A DNA stretch of 15,125 nt from CAZMCT01 sp964564785 (GCA_964564785.1 CAZMCT010000100.1:1-15125); one strand, 5' to 3'. Shown: positions 5,214 to 13,028, counted from the first letter of the stretch. Numbers and translations are program-made. The notes: generated from the letters alone by a model not told the origin.

Positions 5214-7922
5214 CTATTGACCGGTAAGCAGCGTCACGAACAGGTTGATGTCGGCAAAGCCGAGGGCGTTATCGCCGTTGAGGTCGCCATTCAGCGCGTT
5301 GCAGCCGGGGAATAGCTGCACATACGCGCCGGGATCCGTAAGCGCCTCCACCAGCGGGTTGATGTCGCCGAAGTTCACGACTCCGTCGCAGTTCATGTCG
5401 CCCGCGGCCCACACCGACAGCACCGCGGCTGCGCTCACGGCCGCGCCGCAGGCATTGCCGACCAGCACGTCGTACGCACCGCTGTCGGTCAGCTCCAGCG
5501 GTCCGATCGTGAGCTCCGCGGAGAGCACGCCGCTGAACCGGCCGCCGTCAACGAGCGGGACGCCGTCCTTCCGCCACTGGTACTCCAACGGCTCGCTACC
5601 GCCGGCGGCGACGGTGAAGACGGCCGTTTGGCCGACCCGCAGACTGAGCCCGGCCGGGTCTTGCGCGATTTCGGGCGGGTTTGCGACGGTCAGTACGGCG
5701 GCCGCGCTGGTGACTGACCCGCAGTCGTTGGACACCACGCAGTCGTAGCTGCCGCCGTCCTCCGGCGTCACGATCAGGCCGAGCACGCTCGCGTTCGCGC
5801 CGGGCAGCTCGACGCCGTCGCGCCGCCATTGATAACTCAGGGGGGCCGCGCCGCCGGCGACCACCGCCAGCTCGATGTACGAGCCGACGCAGGCGAGCGC
5901 CGATTGCGGCGGACTGAGGATGCTCGGGCAACCCGGGTCGCCCAGGCCGCCGGTCGCGACCAGGGCGTAGCCCTGCTGGCCATTGTTCACGGCCGTGGCG
6001 CTGATCGTGAGCGTCCACTCCCCGAGCTCGGGGTTGTTCAGGTGCACCTGCTCGAGGTTGTTCTTGGGGTCGGACGTGCCGCCCGGGACGGACACTCCGC
6101 CCGAGAACACGTTACCCTTGTAGACGGTTCCCGACGGCGATTGCACCACCAGGTCGAGGTTGTTCACGACCGGGTTGCCGCTGTTGACGGCGCCGGGATA
6201 GTCGTGCCAGGCGAGCGTCACGCGGAGCTGCTGGGTCGACTCGGTCACCTCGACGGTGTAGGTCGCGTTTTCGCCGGTCGTGAGGGCCGCATCGGTGCTG
6301 TTGCGCACGTCGAATACGATGAGCCGCCGCGCGTCGCCCGGGAAGTACAAGGCGTTGTCGGCCAATACGCGGCCCCAGCCCTCGAGGTTCGAGGGGTACC
6401 CGCTGATGCCGGTCATGTCGACCGAAGAGTTGATCAGCACCGCCTTGATGAGCGCGCCGGACGGAACGAAGCCGTCCGCCGGCGTCGCCAGCCCGCTCGG
6501 GTAATAGCCGTCCGTGAAGTACTGCCGCACGAGCAGGCCCGTGCCGACCACCGCCGGGCAGGCCATCGACGTGCCCGTCAGCGACGAGGTGCTGCATCCG
6601 GTGCTGCCGGACGACGAGTTCGTGCCGCAACCCGGCGCGTAAATCTCGGGCTTGCGCCGGCCGTCGGCGGTGGGCCCGACCCCGCCCGAGCAGTGGTTGT
6701 TCTGCGACGGGGTATCCTGCGAGGCGCCGACCGCGAGGCAGTTCTTCGCGTTCTCAGGGTTCTTCAGCGAGCTGAGATTCGTCACGGCGAACGCGACCAG
6801 GTTGTCGTCATACAACCAGGAGAAATTGTCGATCGCCCGGCATAGCCCGTCGTACGCCACGGTCCCGTCGTTCCCCCAGCTATTGGTATGCACGGTCGCC
6901 CCCTGCGAATAGTGCAGCGTCAGGCGACTGAACATCTGGGTCTCGCTGAAGCTCGGAATCGTGTTGTGCGCGAGCCGCGCCAGGTACGCCACTCCGCGGG
7001 TGTTGCTGTCCGTGCCGCCGTCACCCACGGCCGTGCCGGCCGTGTGCGTGCCGTGCAGGTCATAGCCCGAGCTGGCGTTGTACGCGACGATCTTGCGGTG
7101 CTCGGGCCCGATCGGGTGGTTGGGATCGGCGAAAGAGCAATGGTTGCTGCCGATCCGACCGTCGATGTGCCCGAGAATCTGGCCCTCGCCGTGGAGCCCG
7201 TGATCGTAAAGCGGTGTGACGTTGGTCACATTACTCTGCACGATCCAGCGGTTGCTGTTATTCCGCAGCGTGAACTCGGGGTATTCCTCGACGAACTGCA
7301 CCGCCGACAGGTTTGCCAGCGCGCTCAGCTCCGACGCCGGGAGCACCACGTTGAGCACCGGCTGATCGCCGATCAGGTCGACCGCCGACAGCTCAGCCCC
7401 GGTCTCGGCGAGGTCCGCGGCCGCCGACGCAACGTCCGCGCCGGCGAAGAGATAAACGCTCAGGACCAGCTTGCCCGCGGCCGCGAGCGCCTGCCGCTCA
7501 GGTGTCTGCGGCGTCAGCCTACCCATCTGGGGATCGAGCCGCCATTCGGGCCGGTACCGCCCGGCCCACCGCACAAAACCCGCGCTCACGAGGCTCGCCG
7601 GGGCCGATTCGCCGCCGCGCACGATAAATGCGTTTTCCGGCAGATAATCCCCGATCGTCAGGCCCATCTGCTCCAGCGCCGCGCGCCGCGCGGCCGTCAT
7701 CGGCCCGTCCAGTTGAATGACAAAATGTTCGCCCGCCGCGATCCGGGTGTCCGCCGCGTCCAGCAAATTCGGTAAGGTACTCGGGTCCACCTCGCCGGTA
7801 CGCAGCGCGAGCACTGGCCCGGGGCCGGATCCGGCGGCCTGGGACCCTGCGTTAAGAGCGGATGCGAACGTCAGGACAACCGCGACAGCGAGCAGCAGCG
7901 AGTTCCGGCGCGGACAGCTCAT
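5214..7922 (-). CDS. Secreted KP-43-like subtilisin-family (S8) serine protease with Ig-like and dockerin-like domains
   Basis: The 902-residue product starts with a signal peptide (basic S-C-P-R-R, then a hydrophobic stretch to about 25). A propeptide-like region fills about 35-220. The S8 catalytic domain (about 225-530) has D254 in G-H-I-D-G, H290 in L-H-G-T-H-T-A-G and S452 in G-T-S-M-A-C-P. Next is a jelly-roll domain (about 535-660) with L-R-V-T-L-A-W-H-D-Y-P and N-N-L-D-L-V-V-Q-S-P, typical of KP-43 subtilases. Two Ig-like modules follow (about 665-747, with the C678/C728 pair, and 750-837). The tail has two EF-hand-like loops (D842-x-N-x-D and D880-x-N-x-D), as in planctomycete dockerin-like ends. 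ATG 7922 is chosen because GAGGG lies upstream and a signal peptide follows. The frame is open to 8363, but that extension runs through repeat debris. Confidence 0.93.
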   Translation of the reverse strand: MSCPRRNSLLLAVAVVLTFASALNAGSQAAGSGPGPVLALRTGEVDPSTLPNLLDAADTRIAAGEHFVIQLDGPMTAARRAALEQMGLTIGDYLPENAFIVRGGESAPASLVSAGFVRWAGRYRPEWRLDPQMGRLTPQTPERQALAAAGKLVLSVYLFAGADVASAAADLAETGAELSAVDLIGDQPVLNVVLPASELSALANLSAVQFVEEYPEFTLRNNSNRWIVQSNVTNVTPLYDHGLHGEGQILGHIDGRIGSNHCSFADPNHPIGPEHRKIVAYNASSGYDLHGTHTAGTAVGDGGTDSNTRGVAYLARLAHNTIPSFSETQMFSRLTLHYSQGATVHTNSWGNDGTVAYDGLCRAIDNFSWLYDDNLVAFAVTNLSSLKNPENAKNCLAVGASQDTPSQNNHCSGGVGPTADGRRKPEIYAPGCGTNSSSGSTGCSTSSLTGTSMACPAVVGTGLLVRQYFTDGYYPSGLATPADGFVPSGALIKAVLINSSVDMTGISGYPSNLEGWGRVLADNALYFPGDARRLIVFDVRNSTDAALTTGENATYTVEVTESTQQLRVTLAWHDYPGAVNSGNPVVNNLDLVVQSPSGTVYKGNVFSGGVSVPGGTSDPKNNLEQVHLNNPELGEWTLTISATAVNNGQQGYALVATGGLGDPGCPSILSPPQSALACVGSYIELAVVAGGAAPLSYQWRRDGVELPGANASVLGLIVTPEDGGSYDCVVSNDCGSVTSAAAVLTVANPPEIAQDPAGLSLRVGQTAVFTVAAGGSEPLEYQWRKDGVPLVDGGRFSGVLSAELTIGPLELTDSGAYDVLVGNACGAAVSAAAVLSVWAAGDMNCDGVVNFGDINPLVEALTDPGAYVQLFPGCNALNGDLNGDNALGFADINLFVTLLTGQ

Positions 7923-7948
7923 GGCTTTTCCCTCTCTCAAACGGCTAC

Positions 7949-7978
7949 AGAATAGCAGATAAGTCCTTGATGAAACAA
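7949..7978 (-). promoter_or_regulatory. Candidate promoter of the subtilase gene
   Basis: On the minus strand a -35-like TTGTTT (7973-7978) and a -10-like TATTCT (7949-7954) are 18 bp apart, about 27 bases before the ATG. A CCTTG/CAAGG inverted repeat (7965-7980) overlaps the -35 box and could be an operator. Both elements are weak matches. Confidence 0.3.
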
Positions 7979-8035
7979 GGTTTCGTGCGACGGTCCACAG
8001 CCGCGCCCCCCATGAGGCGGCCGCAACCCACCCGC

Positions 8036-8358
8036 CAGCCCGTTGAAAAAGCGGGCTGCCTCGGCGACTCCCCGGCATCCCGGTAGCGCCACCAGCTACT
8101 GCCCCTGCGGTGCCTATCCCCTTTTTCGAACGCATGTTATGCGTATCACGATCGCGCGCAATTCTCATGCCCGTGCAACTCGGTGCATCGTCATCCACGC
8201 CAGAACGCCAACACCTGCCGATCCCGGCAATGGCTGCGGCGCTCGGGAGACGGTCGCTAAACTGTTTCTCGGCAAAAAGATAAAACGATTCCAATCCAGC
8301 GCAGCGGTTCTCGGTCCGCCTACCGAAAAGCGTATCAGTATTGTCCCCTTTTTTCAAC
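8036..8358. repeat. Three diverged copies of a C/T-rich motif: probable small mobile-element debris
   Basis: The 495 bp between the subtilase start and the anti-sigma gene (7923-8417) contain no convincing gene. A motif with core CCCCTTTTTC followed by AACG occurs at 8109-8132 and, with one more T, at about 8336-8358, both in the same orientation. A more diverged copy lies inverted at 8041-8060. This third copy forms a perfect 7-bp hairpin, CAGCCCG (8036-8042) with CGGGCTG (8052-8058). A second small palindrome, CGCAT-GTT-ATGCG, sits at 8131-8143. The word GCGTATCA occurs next to both direct copies, at about 8141 and 8330. The minus-strand reading GAAAAAGGGGATAGGCACC is, from memory, like sequences found near REP-associated (IS200-like) transposases, but no transposase is present. 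Confidence 0.4.
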
Positions 8359-8417
8359 GCCACCCGACGCAGAACCCCCCCTGTGACGCTAGTCCGTCAG
8401 CGGCCCGTGGTTTCCAA

Positions 8418-9137
8418 TCATGTGCTCACGGGGTGCAGGACCCGGACACTAACCTTGAACTGCTGTGCGAGATCGCGCGCGAGCGCATCGGCCGATCTGG
8501 CGCCAGCCTGATGGGCACGGAGCAGGACCCCCAGTTCTGCCTCGGGGATCGGCCGATTCGATGCCAGCACGATGAAGGCCCGCGTCTGTGTCGGTTGTCC
8601 GTCGCGGGCCCGGCCTTTCAGGTGCAGCGGGCCGAACGTCACGTTCGTTGCCTCGGCGACCGCGACCTCGTGCGCGCCCGAGTCGCCAAGCCCCACGTGC
8701 GACACTTCGTCGCGATCCGAGATCGCGAGCACGCGCACATACCCCCGTCGGTCGAGGCGTACGCCGATGAAGAACTGGTCGTTCTCGGCGCGGCCGCCGC
8801 CGTTGCGAAACAGCGCGGCCGCTTCTCCCGCGCCATCCGCCTGAAGTCCGGGCGACACCCGGTGGTCCCCGCGGCTCCAGAGGATGAAGAACAGCGCGAT
8901 CGCGGCCGCGGCCGCGAGAATCACGCCCCGCGCGCGATACCAGACCGGGAGTTGTGGGCGGATCGGAGTGGTCGCCGTGCCGTTCGCGGTGGTGACGAGT
9001 CCCCCCGGGTGTTCATCCGCGTTTTCCGGCCGCAACCGGCTGCGCAGCGCGGCTGCTTGCGACTCGCTCATCAGCCGTTCGGGCGGCAGCGTGCGGCCGT
9101 ACTGCCGTAGCAGCGTTTCGACCCGTTGCTCGTCCAT
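8418..9137 (-). CDS. Anti-sigma-factor-like single-pass membrane protein
   Basis: The 239-residue protein has a cytoplasmic N-terminal part of about 68 residues, one hydrophobic helix (about 71-88) and an outer C-terminal domain (about 110-239). It directly follows the ECF sigma gene by 50 bp, which is the classic place for an anti-sigma factor. The N-terminal part has helical sigma-binding character (E-Q-R-V-E-T-L-L-R-Q-Y), but the H-x-x-x-C-x-x-C zinc motif of ZAS anti-sigma factors is absent. The outer domain, with F-F-I-G-V-R-L-D-R-R-G-Y-V-R-V-L-A-I (122-139), loosely recalls the DUF4384 type found in envelope sensors. That link is from memory and uncertain. The ATG has no strong Shine-Dalgarno. 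The signal sensed is unknown. Confidence 0.65.
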   Translation of the reverse strand: MDEQRVETLLRQYGRTLPPERLMSESQAAALRSRLRPENADEHPGGLVTTANGTATTPIRPQLPVWYRARGVILAAAAAIALFFILWSRGDHRVSPGLQADGAGEAAALFRNGGGRAENDQFFIGVRLDRRGYVRVLAISDRDEVSHVGLGDSGAHEVAVAEATNVTFGPLHLKGRARDGQPTQTRAFIVLASNRPIPEAELGVLLRAHQAGARSADALARDLAQQFKVSVRVLHPVST

Positions 9138-9187
9138 TCCAGCACCGTGGCCGGCGGCGGGCGCGCTGCCCGTCCGGCCCCTCTATC

Positions 9188-9787
9188 TCACCGAATCCCC
9201 TTGCGGCCCAGGCAGGCCTGGATCAACCGCAAGCCCTCCATCTTGAGTTTGTGAACATTCGCGGGCGAGCAGTCGAGCAACTCGGCAATCGCTCGCTCGG
9301 GCAGTGCAGGCTCAAAATACACCAATTCCAAGACCCGCCGCCGCTTCTCGTCGAGTTCGTGCAAGCACATGCGGACGGCCGCGATCTCTTCCCGCCGATG
9401 CATGCCGTTCACTACGTCCGAATCGGCGGGATCGCGGGGCGTCGTCTCTTCGTCGGGCGGCAGCGGCCCCATCGCCCGGCGAGCCTCGCACTCGCCGATC
9501 CGTCGCCGCTCATTGTCGCAGATTTGCGTCAGCCACCGCCAGAACTCGGGCTCGCTCGCGCCGCGATAGCTGCTCCGAAACTGCCAGACCCGCGTGAAGA
9601 CGTTCTGCCCACAATCTTCGAGGCTGCGGGGAGATAAATGTCGCGACAGGAGCCGAGCCCGGACAAACCGCTCCAGCGGTAGCCACGCGACCTCGAGCAG
9701 CGCCCACGCCTCTGAGGGCTCAGCCCGCAGGCCGCCGGCCGCCAGCCGCGCCAGAGCCTCAACGGCGGTGGTGCTCGTGGTCCTCAC
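9188..9787 (-). CDS. ECF-type RNA polymerase sigma factor
   Basis: The 199-residue protein has a sigma region 2 (about 28-104), including S-L-E-D-C-G-Q-N-V-F-T-R-V-W (55-68) and F-W-R-W-L-T-Q-I-C-D-N-E-R-R-R (82-96). A variable acidic linker (about 108-128) follows. Region 4 (about 131-192) ends in a helix-turn-helix, L-P-E-R-A-I-A-E-L-L-D-C-S-P-A-N-V-H-K-L (162-181). There is no region 1 or 3, as in ECF factors. The start is GTG 9787, only 9 bp after the hypF stop codon, and no clear Shine-Dalgarno is seen, so translation may depend on ribosomes finishing hypF. The downstream membrane protein is its likely anti-sigma factor. Target promoters cannot be predicted from this window. Confidence 0.9.
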   Translation of the reverse strand: MRTTSTTAVEALARLAAGGLRAEPSEAWALLEVAWLPLERFVRARLLSRHLSPRSLEDCGQNVFTRVWQFRSSYRGASEPEFWRWLTQICDNERRRIGECEARRAMGPLPPDEETTPRDPADSDVVNGMHRREEIAAVRMCLHELDEKRRRVLELVYFEPALPERAIAELLDCSPANVHKLKMEGLRLIQACLGRKGIR

Positions 9788-9796
9788 GTCCGGAAT

Positions 9797-12130
9797 CTAC
9801 TCGTGCCGGGGGGCGGCGGACAATGGGGTGCCACCCCACGCCGCAATCGCGGCCTGGCCCAGCGCGAGGCCACCGTCGCCGCTCGGCACCTGCCGGTGGT
9901 AGATCACGCGCCGGCCCGAGCCTTCGATGAGCTCGACCAGACGCGTCAACAACCGGCGGTTCGCAAAACACCCGCCCGAAAGCGCGATCGTCCCGACGCC
10001 GGCCGGGCCGGCCGCGCGGTCCGCAGCCTCGGCCAGCATGCGGGCGACGGCCTCGTGAAACCGCGCCGCCAGGCGCCCCACCGACTCCCCCGCGCCGCGG
10101 GCCCGCAGCAGGTCGCGGATAAGTTCCGCTACCACCAGTTGAAGCCCGTCACGATCCGCGCGCACCGAGTACGCCAGCGACTCCACCTCGGCGGGCTGGC
10201 CGGCCGCGGCCGCTTCGACCGCCATCGCGCCCTCGGCTTCGTGGCGATTGCGGCCGCACAGGCCGAGCAAGTACGCGACGGCGTCGAACACTCGGCCCAG
10301 ACTCGAGCAGGGCGGCGAGTTGAGGCCGCGGGTGAGTTGCTGCTCGAAGATGCGCAGGGCTTCGGGCGCGGGACGGATCTGCTCGGGCGCGGTCGCCAGG
10401 GCCGCGGAGTACGCGGAAATTCCGCAGGCGGCGCGCAGCAGGGCGGCCGCAGGGCGCCAGGTCTCCAGAGCGGCCGCGTCGCCGCCGACGAGCGGGAAAT
10501 ACGCCAGGTGGCCGAGCCGGCGCCATTCGGCCCGATCGCACCACAGCACTTCGCAGCCCCAGACCGCACCGTCGGTGCCGTAGCCGGTGCCGTCGCACGA
10601 AAGCCCGATCACCGGTCCGCACTCGCCCCACTCGGCCATGACGCTGGCGATGTGGGCGTGGTGATGCTGGACCTCGATCAGCGGCAGGCCGAGTTCGCGG
10701 GCGTACCGACTCGCGAGATAGTGCGGATGCAGGTCGCAGGCCACGCACTCGGGCTCGAACGCGCATAGCTCGCGAAGGCGCTCGACGGCCGACACGAAGT
10801 GCCGGAAGGTCTCGGGGCGCGTGAGGTCGCCGAGGTGCTCGGTCAGGATGGCCTCGCGGCCGTCGAGCAGGCAGGCCGTGGACTTGAGCTCGCCGCCGGT
10901 GGCGAGAATGCGCCGGCCCGCCCCGTGGCGCACGAGTTCCGGCGCAAGCCGGACGGGGCGGGGCGCATACCCGCGAGCCCGGCGGAGCGGGATGGTCTCG
11001 CCGCGGAACGTAAACACCACCGAGTCGTCGACCGGGCGGAAGATCTCGCGGTCGTGCACCAGGAACGCGTCGGCCACCTCACCGAGTTCGGCCTGCGCAT
11101 CCGCGTCGCGGTACGTGAGCGGCTGGCCGGCGAGATTCGCCGAGGTCATCACGAGCGGGCCGAGCCCGGCCGCGAACAACAGGTGGTGCAGCGGCGCATA
11201 CGGCAGCATGAGACCGAAGTCGGGGCAGCCCGGGGCGACGCCGGACGCGAGCCCGTGGCCGTCGGCCTGCGGCGCGAGGACGATCGGCGCCGCCGCCGAT
11301 GACAGCGCTTCGACGTCGGCGGCGCTCAGACGGCAGAGGCGGCGGGCGACGTGCAGATCGGGAACCATGAGGGCCAGCGGCTTGCCGTCGCGGAGCTTGC
11401 GCTCGCGGAGCCGCGCCACGACCTCCGCGCGGTCCGCGCGGCAGGCCAGGTGGTAGCCGCCGATCCCCTTGACCGCGACGATCGCCCCTTCGCTGAGCAA
11501 CCGAGCCGCGGCCTGAACACTGGGAAAATCGGGCTCGGCCCCGCCCCCCAGGATCCGCACGCGCGGTCCGCAGGCCGGGCACGCGTTCGGCTGCGCGTGA
11601 AAACGCCGGTCGGCCGGATCGCCGTACTCCCGCGCGCACGCCGGGCACATGCGGAATACGGCCATGGTCGTCTGCGGCCGGTCGTACGGCACACCACGAA
11701 TGATCGAGTACCGCGGGCCGCAATTAGTGCAGTTGATGAACGGGTAGCGGTAGCGCCGGTCGGCCGGGTCGAACAGCTCGCGGAGGCAGTCATCGCACGT
11801 GGCCGCGTCGGGCGTCACTTCGGGCCGCTCGCCGGCCTCGCGTTCGGAGGCACGGATCGTGAATTCCAGCTCACCACGGGGCGTGAGCTCGGTGCGTACG
11901 AGGGCGGTGATGCGCGCGAGCGGCGGCAATTCCTGCGCGAGCTGCCGCTCGAATGTCTCGAGCCCGGCGAGCGGCCCCTCGGCCTCGATCGCGGCCCCGC
12001 GGCTGCTGTTCCGGACGAAACCGGCCAGGCCGTGGGCGCTGGCCAGACGATAGACGAACGGGCGGAAGCCGACGCCCTGCACCTGGCCACGGATCTCGTA
12101 GCGGCGGCGAACGATCGGCGGTCGGGGCAC
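9797..12130 (-). CDS. hypF: Carbamoyltransferase HypF, [NiFe]-hydrogenase maturation
   Basis: This 777-residue protein has all HypF domains in order. The acylphosphatase domain (about 8-97) carries V-Q-G-V-G-F-R-P-F. The zinc-finger region has four Cys pairs, at C112/C115, C134/C137, C162/C165 and C184/C187. A YrdC-like domain spans about 203-390, including V-K-G-I-G-G-Y-H-L-A-C (220-230). The Kae1-like domain (about 405-765) has H-P-H-Y-L-A-S (468-474), V-Q-H-H-H-A-H (487-493), D-G-T-G-Y-G (513-518) and S-G-G-C-F-A-N-R (718-725). HypF makes the carbamoyl group that HypE turns into the cyanide ligands of [NiFe] hydrogenases. GTG 12130 is chosen because GGAG lies six bases upstream. GTG 12142 lacks a site, and longer frames to 12418 add non-family residues. 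No other hyp or hydrogenase gene is present here. Confidence 0.95.
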   Translation of the reverse strand: MPRPPIVRRRYEIRGQVQGVGFRPFVYRLASAHGLAGFVRNSSRGAAIEAEGPLAGLETFERQLAQELPPLARITALVRTELTPRGELEFTIRASEREAGERPEVTPDAATCDDCLRELFDPADRRYRYPFINCTNCGPRYSIIRGVPYDRPQTTMAVFRMCPACAREYGDPADRRFHAQPNACPACGPRVRILGGGAEPDFPSVQAAARLLSEGAIVAVKGIGGYHLACRADRAEVVARLRERKLRDGKPLALMVPDLHVARRLCRLSAADVEALSSAAAPIVLAPQADGHGLASGVAPGCPDFGLMLPYAPLHHLLFAAGLGPLVMTSANLAGQPLTYRDADAQAELGEVADAFLVHDREIFRPVDDSVVFTFRGETIPLRRARGYAPRPVRLAPELVRHGAGRRILATGGELKSTACLLDGREAILTEHLGDLTRPETFRHFVSAVERLRELCAFEPECVACDLHPHYLASRYARELGLPLIEVQHHHAHIASVMAEWGECGPVIGLSCDGTGYGTDGAVWGCEVLWCDRAEWRRLGHLAYFPLVGGDAAALETWRPAAALLRAACGISAYSAALATAPEQIRPAPEALRIFEQQLTRGLNSPPCSSLGRVFDAVAYLLGLCGRNRHEAEGAMAVEAAAAGQPAEVESLAYSVRADRDGLQLVVAELIRDLLRARGAGESVGRLAARFHEAVARMLAEAADRAAGPAGVGTIALSGGCFANRRLLTRLVELIEGSGRRVIYHRQVPSGDGGLALGQAAIAAWGGTPLSAAPRHE

Positions 12131-12222
12131 GATGGGCTCCACGCGAGCGCTACACGCTACTTGCGGCGGTGCGCCTCGCCAAGGTGAGGATATCCGGCGG
12201 CCTCGGTGGCCGCGGCGTGCGG

Positions 12223-12248
12223 CCAGGTTATCAGACCTGGTTATCCGG
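12223..12248. promoter_or_regulatory. Operator-like inverted and direct repeats between hypF and the lipoprotein gene
   Basis: CCAGGT (12223-12228) and ACCTGG (12235-12240) form a perfect inverted repeat with a 6-bp spacer. The same bases also read as two tandem 13-bp units (12223-12235 and 12236-12248) sharing 10 of 13 positions, with core GGTTATC. A further TATCCGGC word lies at 12190-12197 and again at 12242-12249. The position between two divergent genes fits a regulator-binding site. No candidate binding protein is encoded next to it. Confidence 0.4.
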
Positions 12249-12284
12249 CAGATCGGCGGGCAAGGTGTCCGATATAGCCTTTGC

Positions 12285-12302
12285 GGCCGCCCTCGGGCGG
12301 CC
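12285..12302 (+). promoter_or_regulatory. Stem-loop just upstream of the lipoprotein ribosome-binding site
   Basis: GGCCGCC (12285-12291) pairs exactly with GGCGGCC (12296-12302) around a CTCG loop. The AGGAG ribosome-binding site follows at about 12309. A weak -10-like TATAGC lies at 12273-12278, which would put the hairpin at the very 5' end of the transcript. Confidence 0.4.
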
Positions 12303-12320
12303 CCAAACAGGAGCCTCGCG

Positions 12321-12971
12321 ATGGGTGGCGATCGGTGGCGGACTTGGGTGACGCAGGTGTTTCTAGGGGTGGCGCTGGCAGCGGGCGGCTGCGGGCCGCT
12401 GCTGTACCCGGCGGGCACGTTCTACAGCGGCTGCTTCGGAGAGAGCGAGGGCGCGCCAGGGTCGGTGATGGCCGGTACGTGGTGGGGGCCGGTCGAGATC
12501 CGGGTGACCGACCAGGCGGCCGACACGGTCGACGTATCCGCCGGTCACATCACGGTGGCGTTCGACGCGTTGGGCCGGCCGATGGGCAGTGGCGGGGTGT
12601 GGCCGGAGCGCTGGCCGGCGTGCTGGCGGGTCGACGCGCGGGTGGCGAGGATCGTGAATGCGTGCGGCGACGATCCGTTCCGCATTCCACCGCAGCAATC
12701 GATCGAGACGGTGACGCTGCGGGACGTGGTAATCACGCCGACAAGCCTGAGTCTGGACTGGTCGCGCTGGTACGACGAGGCCCTCTGCCCGGACGGCAAG
12801 CGGCCGACCGTATACGAACACCGGTTGTACGAGCTGCGGGTGGAGGGCGAGCGGCTGCTGTGGTCGCTGACCGTGGAATACAGCGACGACTGGTCGTGGG
12901 GGACGTATCTCGACGAGAGCGTCATCACGGAAATGACGGGCGAGCTCGAGCGAGTACCGGGCAGCGAGTAG
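12321..12971 (+). CDS. Predicted lipoprotein of unknown function
   Basis: The 216-residue product begins with R-W-R-T-W, a hydrophobic stretch (10-21) and a lipobox-like A-A-G-G-C with C24, so it should be exported and lipid-anchored. The mature part is rich in Trp and beta-prone segments, for example G-T-W-W-G-P-V-E-I-R-V-T and a repeated V-E-Y-S-D-D-W-S-W-G-T-Y pattern. Four more Cys (at about 38, 149, 162 and 196) could form disulfides. It resembles a small secreted beta-sandwich, but I recognise no family and no catalytic motif. The start is ATG 12321, with AGGAG eight bases upstream. The frame stays open to 12132, but those residues are Arg-rich and cover the operator-like repeats. It is divergent from hypF, and no functional link is implied. 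Confidence 0.8.
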   Translation: MGGDRWRTWVTQVFLGVALAAGGCGPLLYPAGTFYSGCFGESEGAPGSVMAGTWWGPVEIRVTDQAADTVDVSAGHITVAFDALGRPMGSGGVWPERWPACWRVDARVARIVNACGDDPFRIPPQQSIETVTLRDVVITPTSLSLDWSRWYDEALCPDGKRPTVYEHRLYELRVEGERLLWSLTVEYSDDWSWGTYLDESVITEMTGELERVPGSE

Positions 12972-12980
12972 CGCGTCAGG

Positions 12981-13028
12981 ATGCCGCGGGCGCGTTGCGC
13001 GTGCGGCATGGCTGCCGTTTCGGGCAGC
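12981..13028 (+). terminator. Two tandem hairpins after the lipoprotein gene, probable terminator
   Basis: The first hairpin has ATGCCGC (12981-12987) pairing with GCGGCAT (13003-13009), with an inner CGCG/CGCG pairing. The second has GCTGCC (13011-13016) pairing with GGCAGC (13023-13028) around a 6-base loop. They begin 9 bases after the stop codon. No T-run of more than three bases follows, so Rho-independent termination is plausible but not certain. Confidence 0.4.

Noticed and set aside
3626..5227. Plus-strand open frame of 533 codons across leuC
   Set aside because: It lies opposite a complete leuC with all Fe-S cysteines. Its product has no recognisable fold and crosses both intergenic regions.
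8036..8058. Hairpin considered as an intrinsic terminator
   Set aside because: No co-directional gene ends just upstream on either strand and there is no T-run after the stem. It fits the repeat debris better.
7923..8363. N-terminal extension of the subtilase to 8363
   Set aside because: A signal peptide and ribosome-binding site start at 7922. The extra 147 residues are encoded by repeat-like debris and the promoter region.
7923..8417. Possible small RNA or CRISPR-like array in the gene-free stretch
   Set aside because: The three motif copies are unevenly spaced, diverged and not all in one orientation, and no cas gene is near. No promoter-terminator pair for an RNA gene was seen.
8043..9110. 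Plus-strand open frame opposite the anti-sigma gene and repeat region
   Set aside because: Its composition is Arg/His/Pro-rich without motifs, it has no ribosome-binding site, and the minus-strand gene fits the operon.
12131..12418. Longer hypF start sites up to 12418
   Set aside because: HypF similarity begins just after GTG 12130, which has GGAG at good spacing. The longer forms overlap the lipoprotein start and the operator-like repeats.
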